Source: Sipunculus nudus (taxonomy: Eukaryota; Annelida; Sipuncula; Golfingiida; Sipunculidae). Taken from it: a stretch of 64,000 nucleotides of DNA. Positions within the stretch are counted from its first letter, which is position 1; the number at the start of each line of letters is the position of its first letter. Location of the stretch: the NCBI GenBank assembly GCA_026874595.1, contig CM049318.1, positions 10,030,241 to 10,094,240 of the forward strand. Reading direction: 5' to 3'. The position numbers and the translations under genes are program-made. The notes below the pieces were generated by a model that was not told where the DNA came from, did not search any database, and saw only the letters and a list, made by a program, of their open reading frames with translations. This document shows, one piece after another, positions 24,231 through 35,984 of the stretch.

Positions 24231-24409
24231 GGTCCATATAAGGGTTGACCGGTGACGTCATAAAACTGATCAGTGCGCCATCTACTGCAAAGTTTTGTAG
24301 TCAGCTTGGCGGTGACCCCTTTCACGTTTCTGTACACCCCTCTACCCTCATCACAGACCAGTATCTGCCAGGGTTTATGGAAGCTGTGTGGCCTGTCTCC
24401 TTGGCCCCC
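24185..24409 (-). CDS. copy 2 cytoplasmic-tail exon
   Basis: The acceptor is TTGACAG. The exon has 74 codons plus TAA, in phase 0. It encodes GGQGDRPHSFHKPWQILVCD and ends with GTFQPLKMEQSIV. The stop is at the same aligned position as in copy 1, so it is ancestral and not a recent truncation. The tail is 31 residues shorter than copy 1. The segment around the stop is one unit of the downstream minisatellite. Confidence 0.65.
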   Translation of the reverse strand, partial: GGQGDRPHSFHKPWQILVCDEGRGVYRNVKGVTAKLTTKLCSRWRTDQFYDVTGQPLYGPNGTFQPLKMEQSIV

Positions 24410-24710
24410 CTGTCAATAGAGAAATCAATATATCAATAAACCTTTGTATATAGGCAGATATTTTGCCATGATGCAAGTCAATAAATTTGATTACACCAGG
24501 CAGTTTTATTGGATGAAAGTTAACCTATAGACGCAAGCGTACTCATACAGGCTACTTTTTATGACATTATTTAGATCTATATATAAATAACTACAAACTG
24601 GTGCTAAAATATTACTTATCACTAGTAGAATAACAATGTGTAAAATGACCTACATAGATTTTGCTTAGCTATACATTTTGAGATTTTGGTTTATATAAAT
24701 TAAAGCTCAC

Positions 24711-24793
24711 CTGACACCAGCTTAGGACAAGTAGAAAGATGACGATAACAAATATTGTAATGGCCACAACAGACACGACAAAGGCTAGGTCAC
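24711..24793 (-). CDS. copy 2 transmembrane exon
   Basis: This 83 nt exon has acceptor TTTGCAG and donor GTGAGC, in phase 1 to 0. It encodes DLAFVVSVVAITIFVIVIFL and then LVLSWCQ, a single hydrophobic helix ending in the same SWC as copy 1. Confidence 0.7.
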
Positions 24794-25336
24794 CTGCAAA
24801 TATATTATGATAACATTTATGTCTGCTGATATCTATAGATCTGAAAGCAAAGATGTCACATAATCCTTATTAAATCTTTGATCTGATTCCTCAAGTGGCC
24901 AAATGACCGATATTAAGAATCGCATAATTATGTGGGTTTTTTTTTGTCGAATGATAACAATAATTATAATAATAATCATGGTCGTCTACATCATCACCAA
25001 GAGAGCAGTTGTGATGTTTGTATACAGTATATCAATAAACCATGAACCAGTGTGTTCTCTATTAATTTTAGTGCGATTTGGTACCTAATAACAAAATTAA
25101 GTATCAGCAGCTCAGAGGCAAGGGAGTAGGCACTTGTATAATTCAAGTAAAACTTTAAATAAATGTGCATGTCCCCATACACAAATATTATATCTTGATA
25201 AAAAATCAATGATCCGACATAACGTTGTCTCTTTTCATAATTCTAAAACCCTAATTTAAATGCACGTATAAACTATTTAAAATCAGAACATATTATATAT
25301 TAGGTATTGACATTTGAATAAAAAGATTAAACTAAC

Positions 25337-25640
25337 TTGTCTTGTACGATGCCTCGTCCCTTGTAATGGCATCCATGGCACTCCACTCGTAGTTCTTTGG
25401 AAATGCTTTGGCTTCACCGCCAGGGGTGTGATTTGGTCATCCATACTCTGGCGTTCCCCACACAAATATTGACCCTAGGTACTGCACCAGTCTGTCTGGG
25501 CTGTAACTGGTGAAGATGGCTGAAATATTGCTCAAATGGCAAAACTCATGTAATTTGGTCAGGTTCCGATTTGAGGAAAGACAGTATTTCAGTACCACTT
25601 CTTCAGTACCACCTCTTCTTGTTCTCCAGCTTTAAAGTTC
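25337..25640 (-). pseudogene. copy 2 middle block (frameshifted)
   Basis: The block lies between TTTTCAG and a GTTAGT donor. One frame reads EEVVLKYCLSSNRNLTKLHE, then FCHLSNISAIFTSYSPDRL and VQYLGSIFVWGTPEYG, before an in-frame TGA. After it the same frame gives NYEWSAMDAITRDEASYKT up to the donor. The long frame cannot be reached from the acceptor in phase 1. A tandem GAGGTGGTACTGAA / GAAGTGGTACTGAA duplication sits at the start. NLT and NIS are potential N-glycosylation sites, which fits an extracellular role. Confidence 0.5.
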
Positions 25641-25823
25641 CTGAAAATATATATAAACATAGGGAATTATTCAATATAGAAATTCAATAAAAAATACCAC
25701 CTGCCTTATTTTTATCATTTTATTTTTTGCAGTTATAGTTTAGAATAAATGTGTAATATTTCGGTGTTGATTCCAATTTTTATGATGCTCATATTATGAA
25801 TAGACTCCAGTGGATATTATTGT

Positions 25824-25827
<4 letters not shown>

Positions 25828-25873
<46 letters not shown>

Positions 25874-25887
25874 AATATATATATATA
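25828..25887. repeat. (TA)n microsatellite
   Basis: About 22 TA units, then AGAA, then five more, inside the large copy 2 intron. Confidence 0.95.
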
Positions 25888-26111
25888 AGACAGCCGTGCT
25901 TGTCCTCTACGCGTGTTAAAACTATCACGTTCAGTATTTTTTACACCTCGGTAAACGCTTGAGGCGATCACGTACATACATTTAAATATCAGTAGTACGG
26001 TTGATCTAAACACCAGACAATAACATTGACACCACTGCACTCCCGAGCCATGGAGGTAAACAGTTACTGCTGCTCAGGCAAAGTATATTTCTGTGTGTTA
26101 TATACAAAGTA

Positions 26112-26115
<4 letters not shown>

Positions 26116-26175
<60 letters not shown>
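26116..26175. repeat. (TA)n microsatellite
   Basis: About 30 TA units in the same copy 2 intron. Confidence 0.95.
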
Positions 26176-26178
<3 letters not shown>

Positions 26179-26239
26179 TCAAGCCCACTCATGTTTATAT
26201 TATCCCTTAATAGCAATCCCATTTATTGTCAGTTCATGT

Positions 26240-27870
26240 GACATCAGGAAATATTGACATAATCCCGTTTATTTTCAGGCCTAAAAAAAATTAGCTTGGA
26301 TAAAACGGCAACAAGGCGAGCAGTGAAGCGTGTCAAACGATCACGTTTCCTTCCCGTGCCGGAAAGGTACACTGCACTGATATATGCAGGTCACTCACCG
26401 CCAATCAACTGATTCACATGTAAAGAAACCAAGTTAATAAAATGCGTATCCTTTCTGCTAATGTTATCACAGATACGTTATCAAGGGCGACGAACGGGAT
26501 CAAATGTCATACATAATGAACTCCTGATCTTTTCATGGCCGTAGTTTAAGCCTCGTGGCGCTATTTTTGAAATGTTCAAAACTGAAGCTTTTTTTCTCAT
26601 GGTAGCGAAGTCCTACCATTTTCATGGCAAGTCCTGTAAAATTCCTCGTAATTCGTAGTCATTCATGATGTTAAACCGTGTCACGAATGGTCACTAATGA
26701 TCACGACCATGGCACGACATCAACGCGATTAGAATACGACTACAAGAAGACTGTTTATTTGTTGTAAAATCATGTTCGTTGACTGAAAGAATAAAAGACC
26801 GATGATCGAAGATTATCTAACGTAATTATTGTATTGCCATAAAATCTGCTGCACAGAACTATACCCGATTTGTTGACAGAGTCAGTTAACGTAATTTTAC
26901 GTCATGTTGAATAAATAAATAAACCGCCAGGTTGGTGACACTTTTTCGCTGCACTTTCAGTTTAAATGTTACTCGTCCATTTGTGTTCTGTCTTTCTGTT
27001 ATCTCTGACAATACCAGAATACTTTTATATTTTTTTAAAGTTAATATTACTTCTTTGCATGTACATGTATACCTATTAGTTTGTGATCGATTATGCAGTA
27101 ATGAAACAAATGAAAATGAAATTTAATAGGTTCTGAAAGAAAACGGCCAATTGACATATTTCAATGTGAACCATTATATATATTTGAGTTTTTACCCCAC
27201 TTTTCCGGGCGAGATAGTCTGGTAGCAAGTGGACGTGCCTTGGCAAACTAATGAGTGGAATAACGCTTTTTTAACCTCGCCCTAATCCTCAGATGATATT
27301 AGGACTGTTGTTTCAAAATGTTATCCTATATTATAAAATGTGTGAGATTTGATAAATAAATAAAAAATGTTTCTTGTCATGTAATAATTTGGTACATTAA
27401 GATATGTTCATCTTATCATCATCAGGGAAGATCAATATTAGCAGTCTCTGACATCCTGAATGTTTTCGATACTTGAATCGAGAATCACATTCGCAGGCAA
27501 GAATCAATCATTGAATCCAATGGTACATAAAAGTTTAGCAACTGTCTGAAGATTCTACGTTCATGTATTTATATTCTTGAGTTGTATGTATTGCTTCAGA
27601 ATATTAGACTTACATATAGAATGTATATGATTTGCTAACAATAACCAATACACGTAAATATTCATTATACATTCATGTATAACTTGGACATGTTTATGTT
27701 TTGTAGAACATTAAATTGTAGTCATGCTCGGTTGCTTATTTATTAACATATATTATTTTTATTCATACAACTAAAAACAGACATATGAACCCTTCTTATC
27801 TAAGTCAACGAGCAAAACTAACAGGTCACTGTGCTTGCGTAGCAGAAAAAGATAAAATGTAATGCCACAA
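26240..27870. other. copy 2 intronic stretch, nothing recognised
   Basis: AT-rich sequence between the copy 2 middle block and outer exon. No element terminus or further exon was seen. Confidence 0.45.
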
Positions 27871-27878
27871 CAACTTAC

Positions 27879-28077
27879 CTTTGTATTTATATAACTTTGT
27901 CTTCTTCATGAGTAAAGAGCCAATTTCATATTCGAAGTTAGATTCCAATTCGCAGTTTGATTCCACGGCCATCATTGTTGCTTTTTCTAAAATAATGTTA
28001 CTTTTCATGGCTGTGATTCTAATATGTATTTCAATTGTAAAGCAGTCCAAAGAATGTTCGATCCCTTCACGCTTGCA
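27879..28077 (-). CDS. copy 2 outer exon
   Basis: The donor AAAG/GTAAGT is at 27878-27877. The most likely acceptor is CGGCAG, giving 66 codons in phase 0 to 1. The peptide contains EHSLDCFTIEIHIRITAMK and ends with MKKTKLYKYK, the same ending as copy 1. The start is uncertain because the TTACAG used in copy 1 is not kept here. Confidence 0.45.
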
Positions 28078-28159
28078 CTGCCGAACTGACTGTTTTGTTT
28101 ATTTATGTCTAACACAGTCCACGCAATGTTATACCCTGCACTGTTTAGGAGATGTGTGA

Positions 28160-29110
28160 AGCTTTATGAAACTACAATATAAATATATTTTAATATAAAG
28201 TTAACTGCCATCCCAGCCTTGTGATACGTGTATGTCTAATCTCTTTTGCTTTGCAAATGACCAAACTGGGCTCTAGATTGTGCATATATATTGCTGGCTG
28301 GCCTACTTTGATATTATGTATGCGTGCCTAACTAGCGGTAATTCCATGTGATTTTACGTACGTCATGTTAAAAAATCCATGTTGCGCCTCATTGCTTCAT
28401 ACACGATGAACAATCTCATTACGACAACCTGCTGATGAAACGTAAATGTCTTCCGTCAGACTATCGATGATTATGCGTTTTTGTTTTATGGTTTTTACAT
28501 GTGCATATGGTATCTTTTACGGGGAATTCAGATGTCTATTGTACTTATTTAATTCAGTGACCTTGCCTTGCTGTACCATATATATGTGTGTGTGTGGGCG
28601 GGAGTGGATGGGTGTGGGTGTGTGCGTGAAACATAAAGACAATGGAAACAGTTTTAATTAGCGTACTATTTTACATAAAATTTATTTGCTGCATATCGAA
28701 AATATGTTTGAACTGTCTCAAATGTAATGCATCTATTTGTTGTCTCATGTTATATGTATTCATCAATTAGTGATATTTGAATTTCACAAACAACTACATA
28801 ATGTCTCCAAACTATATGACCGAGGACGAACGCTAATACCAAAGCATTCCTTCAAATTTGTCCTCTATTCACCCTGGTTCAGAAATAATCGGGCATATAT
28901 TTACATTGTGGTTATTTATTCTGCTGCGTGTTTAGAGTATTTGTTTTGGCATAATACGATAAAACTGCCAAAGCAGGGCGGGTAACCATTTTTATCAGCT
29001 TGTATAATATTAATAATTCATAAATGCAACAGTAATATAAATAGGGTTTCCGTGGAATATTATAGTCCGTACCTACAAGCGGCGACTATCTTTTTTTCAA
29101 TATTTTTTTA
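28160..29110. other. no supported feature
   Basis: A short GTGTGTGTGG tract lies near 28587. Upstream exons of copy 2 could be here, but none was identified. Confidence 0.4.
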
Positions 29111-29119
29111 TTAGCACTC

Positions 29120-29650
29120 TTTTATTGCAGAGAGGTCGAGTTTTGTGCGCTAGATAGCATTAAGACATTCCATTGGAAGTCTCGTCAAGGCTCGCGACAA
29201 AAGCTGTGAAAGAATAAGCAAGATTTTATGAAAATACTTATAACTCGGTCATCCTTTTTAGCTAGATGGGTCTAGATTTTCGCTTGGATTAGCATTAGAT
29301 AAGCTCTTGGTAACTCGGCTACAAGTCTCGTCATATCTGACGATATCTGCTGTCAAACAAGAATAAGCCAGATTTCACTTAAATGGTTATAACTCGGTAC
29401 CTGTGAAAGCAAGAGAGGTCTAGTTTTTTGCTCAGAGTAGCAGTTGATAATCTTTCAGTGCCCCACCTGCAAGTCTTGTCATATCTTGTGACACCTGCTG
29501 TCAAACAAAAATAAGTCAGATTTCACCAAAAAATTATAATTCGGTATTTTTTAGGCTAGAGAGGTTTTAGTGCATCGGCTTTCAAACGAAAATAAATGAG
29601 ATTTCTCTATTTCTTATAACTCTATACACTATAAACTTTTAATGCTAGGG
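29120..29650. repeat. tandem repeat, about 147 bp period, four diverged units
   Basis: TTATAACTCGGT-like sequence recurs near 29239, 29387, 29533 and 29611. It is flanked by CTGCTGTCAAACAA-AATAAG, AGATTTCAC and AGAGAGGTCTAGTTTT variants. Units are diverged and the last is shortened. There is no coding potential. Confidence 0.65.
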
Positions 29651-29659
29651 AGGTCTACT

Positions 29660-30760
29660 TTTATGCTTTATGCTTATCACCATTAGTTAAGTAAAAAACA
29701 GCGTTAACCTGTGAAATATTCTCCTAAATGTTAATAATGCATCTAGATGGTATCTTTGCATTAATTGCAGCAGAATTATATACTAAAATCTTTAAAAAAC
29801 GCAATGGTAGTACTTGTAATGTTTCACCGTCGAAGCAATAATGGTGGCGGCAGGTTCTTATATTATATTCACATTGACATTTCAAGGATATGTTTTATGT
29901 TAAAGAAATTTACCAATTCGTATAAGCGTGTTATTACAACAGCTGTGTAGCAAATAGCAAATGTCGAAAGAAACTACGTAGCAAGAGAGATTTTGTAACG
30001 TGAGTTTGGACCCACTGAGTCAGAAGAACGCATAGAGCAGGGCTTGTACAACCACAATCACCTTTCTTTCAGCTGAAAAATTTCCAATGTACCGAGTCAC
30101 CCCGTCATGTTATATTTGTCCAGCAAAACGTCCAAGTTTCCAAAGCTTCAAAATCCCAAAGCTGAGGCAACTTTGCAGAAGCCTGCAGTACGCACGTGAC
30201 ACTCCCCGTTAGAATCTCTGACATTAATTTATAGGTCACAGTCTTATTAATATTCATGAATCAGGTCACTTTCGACATAAAGAAGTGATTGATTAATTGG
30301 CTTGCTCTGGTTGACTAAATCGGTTTATTTTTTATAATTTAGCATAATCTTTAAAATAGTCTGGCATTGAATGCGCACTTTTTACACAGTCCTCCTACAA
30401 TTTAAATAAGAGCAACATAGCCCCGGTCTTTACTGTAAAGTAAACTGTAAACTGAGAACTGTAAAGGTATATGTACACTGTATGTTTAACCGTACTTCAA
30501 ATTCTGAAAAGAAATCGTGTAGCTTTAAAAACAGACATTCCTTCTGAGCGATAATTAGGTCACACCAGATCTATGTGGAACCGAAGAGAGCATTTAAGGA
30601 AGTGTTAAAGCAGTTCGGGTGTTTGAGAGTTTTGGGATTGTTAGGGAGTTTTGGCAGCCAAGGTTTCTGCCGTTTCGCGACATGACGACCCTGAACACAC
30701 AAAGGTATATTTTGTATAGTTTTTTCTAAAGTTTCATGTATTATAAAAAAAAGTAAAATG
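29660..30760. other. no supported feature
   Basis: Nothing beyond short chance frames and AT-rich runs. Confidence 0.45.
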
Positions 30761-31164
30761 AGGATTCATTTTTATACTTAGATATATATATATATATATA
30801 CTAAAAACTACCAAAGTATTGACTTGATCAGGTAAATTACACATATTAAAATCATTGATACGCCTTTTCCTATATAAAGCGCATCCATAAATTACAGCGT
30901 GCATTCACGGCCCTCGAACTATACAAGGGTCCTGGTTGTACCATGCATGATATCACTGTGTGCGACGTCAGTTTGTCAAGGTTCCACTTCCTTCTTTTGA
31001 AACTTAAGATAAAAAAATAAACATTTTCTGTGCTCAAAATCAATGAAGAAATAGACTCGAAATGACAACATGTCATGGAGAACAATTAAACCTTAATAGA
31101 GTTGATATATATATATAACACAAATAATAATTTTAGTAGTACTTATACCAGTACTAATACATAA

Positions 31165-31168
31165 TATT

Positions 31169-31206
<38 letters not shown>

Positions 31207-31315
31207 CAATCATCATCAACAACATGAAAAAATAATAATAATATGATAATAATAATAATTATAATAACAAAAATCATCATCATGATCAATATAATTATAT
31301 TAATAATAATAAAAA
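31165..31315. repeat. (TAA)n-rich microsatellite region
   Basis: About eleven TAA units followed by degenerate AATAAT and CATCAT runs. The corresponding place in unit 2 (37241-37290) has (CTA)n and (ATA)n. Confidence 0.85.
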
Positions 31316-31779
31316 TAACAACAGCGCAACATACCACACACAAAATAATGTCAAATGGGGCACAATGAATTCGTGAGAAATAAACACCCATATATACACA
31401 ACAGCGCTTTCGGACGTCATGTTCTGTTGTGAGGATGCTGTCAGATTTTTTTAGGTTATCATTTCATGATCGTGCACATAACGTCAACGGCGAATTCCTG
31501 TATATGGACCGGTATGTGGGAGGGGGAACCACCGCGTAGGCTCGGATTGTCAGATTTGGCAGGTATATATTAACATGTCTTTCACGATTATAAAAGGTTC
31601 TCTCTCATCTGTATACTTGATTCTAATTAATTCAAACAGTTTTCGTATTTAATTTAATATCCTAATATTTATTATTTCAGTGGCATCAATTTATCTTGAA
31701 GGGTTGGGAAGGGTAACCAAAGTTTTAACGATTATTCATAGTTATTCATTGTGTAAATACTTTGAAGACAAGTTTATAT

Positions 31780-32574
31780 TGTTAGAGGTGCTCTTTTTAT
31801 TGTGTGACACGGGCGTAACTCATGTTGTAGCGCTCTTTCCTGGCTGCTTGTTACATTCTCGGTTTAATCCGTACCGGGTGAAGTCTTGTTGTCATGCTAG
31901 CTTGGGGCGAGCTCACGTGTACACCATGGTGTGTAGAAACAGCGACGTTCTTCTAGATGGTTCCTTAACGCGTGTTTACTGTGTTGTGTAAGGTCTTTTA
32001 GACTGTTCGAGAAGTGGAAAATTCTAGGCTTGGATTAAGAGTTATAAATAGGGGGCTGTGTTTAGAGCCCAGAGAGCAGCAGAGAAGATTTCCAGCGGAC
32101 GCAAAAGCGTGTGTCAGTTTCTGGGACCTTATCCGACGAGTGCGGCAATTATAGATTTTGGTCAGACTTTCTCCTGGATTTTGTGCATTTGGATTTCAGT
32201 TTACTTTCTGGATTGTTACAAGAGCTTTACACTGGACTGTCATTGTCCGAGAGTATACATTTAAAGAACTTATCGTTGTGACGGTGGTGGTATCCAGGTA
32301 CTGTGCACTTTGTGTATTTTTCTGTGTGATTGTATTGATTTGTTGTTATACCGTTTTTTTACTGTATAATTGTATTGATTTAGTGTATTGTAATGTTAGG
32401 GTTATTTTAAGAATAAATTATAGTTATTTGTTAACAAAAAACCACTGACTTCTTTATTCACTCCCCTAGACATTTCACGCTGCCTAGTGTTACAGAATCT
32501 GATTTTTTTTATCTCCATTACGAAATGTGTGTTCATCACGCATACGTGATCTGTTTATATTAGGTTCCGTGACA
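31780..32574 (+). mobile_element. solo LTR (795 bp), copy B
   Basis: It begins TGTTAG and ends GTGACA. It shares GAGTTATAAATAGGGGGCTG (promoter), TTATTTGTTAACAAAAAACC, CCCCTAGACATTTCACGCTG and TTAGGTTCCGT with copy A. A possible 4 bp target duplication (ATAT) flanks it. About 280 bp between the promoter and the poly-A region (AATAAATT near 32411) is missing from copy A. No internal retroelement genes lie alongside. Confidence 0.65.
32042..32049 (+). promoter_or_regulatory. LTR TATA box
   Basis: TATAAATA followed by GGGGGCTGTG, conserved at the equivalent place in solo LTR copy A. The downstream AGAGCCCAGAGAGCAGCAGA probably holds the initiation region. Confidence 0.55.
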
Positions 32575-32671
32575 ATATGTTTCCAGTATAGGTTAATTCT
32601 AATGTGTGTGTGTATATATATGAAAAGATCGTTCAAACTTTGATTACCCCCTCACGTGTGTGGGTCACCCA

Positions 32672-32693
32672 TCCCCCCCCCCCCCCCCCCCCC
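32672..32693. repeat. poly-C run
   Basis: About 21 C in a row, between the solo LTR and block C. Confidence 0.9.
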
Positions 32694-33549
32694 ACCACCA
32701 ACCCTTGAAGATAAATTGACACCACTGAAAATGAGTCAATTTGAATGTCCATTTGACCGTTTCAATGACCAAGATTTGTGAGGCACATGAACTCATTACG
32801 TTGACATTATTAGATCTGAATAATAACTACCGAGCAAGCTTATCTAGTTAAATACATTTTAAATACAGAGTAAAAATACCAAGGAAAAGTCATTAGAACG
32901 GTACATGTACTGAGTGCTGTTAGTGAGTACATTTTATGGTAAGCACTCAAAGTGTGATAAGGACACAAGGTCATTTAGGCCTGCGTTGCTGATGCACAAA
33001 TAATTATATATTGGCGTTTGAAATATAAGGTTACAGTGGTATCTCTTATTTAAGCATTCAGAGCAGCCCAACATTTTACCCAGAGTCAGGCCACGCTGTT
33101 TATGGATAACCAGTGCGTACTGGTGGTATATGGTTACCTTTAACAACGTGATAATGTCAGCGTTGCTTTCGTAGTCCCCGAGATGAATATTTATTAATAT
33201 ATCGTATCTGGTCACCTATCGCTGAATCGATGTTTTATGTTTATATAGATTGGTAATTTTATCGTGTGATGATCTCAACTTCATACCTTTTAACCATATA
33301 ACCACGAGTCTGAACCACATCCGAGAAAGAACCCTGTGCTACCATTGTTGAGAAATCTACAAATTTTCTCACGTTCAAGTTGTTCATTTGTGCTTACATA
33401 AAATTAACAAGGGGCATACATGTCGTCCGTTCTTCCCTCAGGGAGATCACTTCAAAAAGAATATGCAGTAATTGTGATTTGTGAGGCCTAATGATAGCAA
33501 GAGAGCTCTTGATAAAACTGCCTTCTGAAGGTTAAATTAGTCTATATAT

Positions 33550-34976
33550 TTTTAGCTCAGCATATAATAAGCCATCTCAGCAATAGTTATGATCCATTTT
33601 TCGTCGTCCGTCGTGCCGTCCGTCGACCGTCTGTCCGTGCGTTAGACTGGCACGTTTTAACCTTTTAACCTACAAATTGGAATACTGTTAGAAGTCCCGA
33701 AAACCTCCTACCAAACCTAAAACTACATGGGTCATTTCGACTTCTTTACTCTGAGAAATTAGGAAAAACCTCTATTTTCTATTACAAACCTATTATCACA
33801 CTTCAAGACAGCCTAATGTCAAAACCACTTTTCTGTTATTCTTCATATTTCCCATAAATTTTTATCAATTAAGTTCTTATGTCTAGAAATCAACTTTTAA
33901 AAAAATTATGGGCCCAAACATAATGCACTTTGCAAAAAAACAGGAAAGATATTGACTCACTCATCATGATAATTGTTGAAGCTAGAGATTTTTTAGGGAT
34001 ATAACTTTATTTTATCAAGATTAAATTGTATACCGAAAATTAGATCTGAGTTTTGAAGTTCCTTTTGTTTTGAAGTTGGCTTTGTTTGTCCTGTATGTTT
34101 ATGCAGAGGTGTTGAAACTCCCATCTATACCCTATCCCCTGCCATTGAGTCCTTGCATCTGTGCACTGGGAACATTGGTTTTATTGCAAATGTATAAAAT
34201 TGATAAAATTTTTAAAAAGTAGTACAAGGAAAAAATTTAGATCTAATTGAAACATATATTCTTGCCTCAGGAGAATTGGACATAAAGTGATCAGCTCTGT
34301 CTGTCCATCCTCTCTCTGTTTTTCAATAAATATAGATTAATTATGAACTTTTTCGTATAAGCACTGTTGAAATAACTTTCATATGCTGTATGTATATGGA
34401 TTTAAGCTATTAATGTATGAATATTTAAAGCAACTTATATGATCAGATGTGTAATATTGCAATTACATACAATATATAAATTTGAAAACATTTGATATAA
34501 TATAAAAATGAGGATCTATTGCAATCATTTGTTCATCATTTTCTTGCCCAACAGCACAGGAGATAAAATGTTCAGCTTTGTTTGTCTACTTGCCAGTCTC
34601 TCCATTTTAAAATATTCAGTGATTGCGAATCAACTTTTTTTCTTGTAAGCTCTGTTGAATTAAATTGCATATCCTGCACGTATATGCAGAGATGTTGTAA
34701 CACCCACCCCACCCCCACCCACCCCCTTAATCTCCACCACCATCAAGTCGTTGCACCTGTGCACTGGGGACATTTAGTTATTATTGCAATCGATACATTT
34801 TATAAAAATTGGAAAAAAGTATTATCTACGCATAATACAAACCTAGCATATCAACCAACTATGGCCTATAAATACTTTTTTTCTCTCAGACATTATCTCC
34901 ATTTGTTATTATTTAAGAATTTTACCTTCAAGGTCAACTTCAGCTGAGCACCGTTACCCATGGGTCCCTTGTTATA
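33550..34976 (-). mobile_element. HINE/pearl-like element 3, complete, minus orientation
   Basis: Read on the minus strand it starts at about 34976 with ACAAGGGACCCATGGGTAAC, GGTGCTCAGCTGA. It ends at 33550 with ACGGACG-type units and then TAGCTCAG-like sequence and TTATTATATGCTGAGCTAAA. Two internal repeats share GTGCACTGGGGACAT / GTGCACTGGGAACAT. It sits at the end of block C of unit 1; unit 2 continues without it. Confidence 0.65.
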
Positions 34977-35411
34977 CCGAGAAGTCTCGTTCTCGCTGAC
35001 TTCTGATTGTCACTCGTTACTTAAGACAGTTTCACAAAACATTCATCGTTCAGTGCATATATCATGTTCAACATTAATAAAGGATGAAACACATTGTAGA
35101 ACTATGGTATGGTACATGTTCCTCAGGAAGACGTCGAAGAAGGTTACTCTGTTTATGTTTTATACACTTGTGAAAGGCTATCAATATATTTATACCAAGG
35201 CGTGTTAGTATCATATAATGTGTACGTAATAGTATGACAGCACATGATGATATACAACAGCAGTCTTAAGCAGTTTAAGCTCATGGTTTTGACTGTATCA
35301 ATTAAAGTGGTCTTATCACAGACCCATATAGATAGCAGTCTTGATATTGGATCAAGTCCTGAAGGCGTCGCATGAGATCAAGGAATCCAACTTTAATAGA
35401 GTTGAAGTTTA

Positions 35412-35415
35412 AATA

Positions 35416-35458
<43 letters not shown>
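35412..35458. repeat. (TA)n microsatellite
   Basis: About 22 TA units. The block A equivalent at 30781-30800 has only about ten. Confidence 0.95.
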
Positions 35459-35461
<3 letters not shown>

Positions 35462-35984
35462 CCCAAGTATCGACTTGACTAGGTATATTACACACATTTA
35501 AATCACTGATATGCCTTTTTCTATATAAAGCGTGTCCATAAATTACAGCGTGCATGCACAGCGCTCGAGCTATACAGCGGTCACGGTTGTTCCGCGCATG
35601 GTGTCACTTTGTGCGACATTAGTTTCTCTGGGTTCCACTTCCTGCTTCTGCTAATTAAGAAAAACTAAACATTTTCTGTGTACAAAATCAGAGAAAACAT
35701 AAACTCCACATGACAACACGTTAAAGGAGAACACTGTAACTTCTGTAGGGAGCAGATGTCCTCCTTCTTGTAAAAACATTTAAGATAACCACAGCTTTCT
35801 AAAGGGTTGTGTATTTCTTTACTCAATTAAATTTATAAGTGATATTTCTTTCAACTAGACCAAGGCCTTTTGAGGTTTATTTGGCCAATAAAATCTTCAA
35901 ACAACTCCAGCAAAACGCTATTGGGGATGTGCAATAAAATGGTTTGCTTAGAATATTGTTGGTGATTTTTTTTAACAACTTTTA

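Larger units (their letters stand above)
24185..28077 (-). pseudogene. transmembrane-receptor-like locus, copy 2 (paralogue of copy 1, probably decayed)
   Basis: The exon order is the same as copy 1: outer exon 28077-27879, middle block 25640-25337, transmembrane exon 24793-24711 and tail exon 24409-24185. The middle block is broken by a 14 bp tandem duplication and an in-frame TGA. The transmembrane and tail exons are intact and share phases with copy 1. The intron between the outer exon and the middle block contains two long (TA)n tracts. Family and function are unknown. Confidence 0.6.
30765..33548. repeat. segmental duplication, unit 1
   Basis: Three blocks recur in the same order in unit 2 (35391-40170). 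Block A, 30765-31110, has CTATATAAAGCG, CATAAATTACAGCGTGCAT and AACATTTTCTGTG. Block B, 31320-31680, has TGAATTCGTG, ACGTCATGTT-TGTTGTGA and CTAATATTTATTATTTCA. Block C, 32934-33548, has GCTGATGCACAAATA, TATCGTATCTGGTC and GAGCTCTTGATAA. Unit 1 carries a solo LTR between B and C, and a HINE directly after C. Confidence 0.6.

Noticed and set aside
31143-31391. Frame with long Ile and Tyr runs
   Set aside because: It is a translation of the (TAA)n-rich region.
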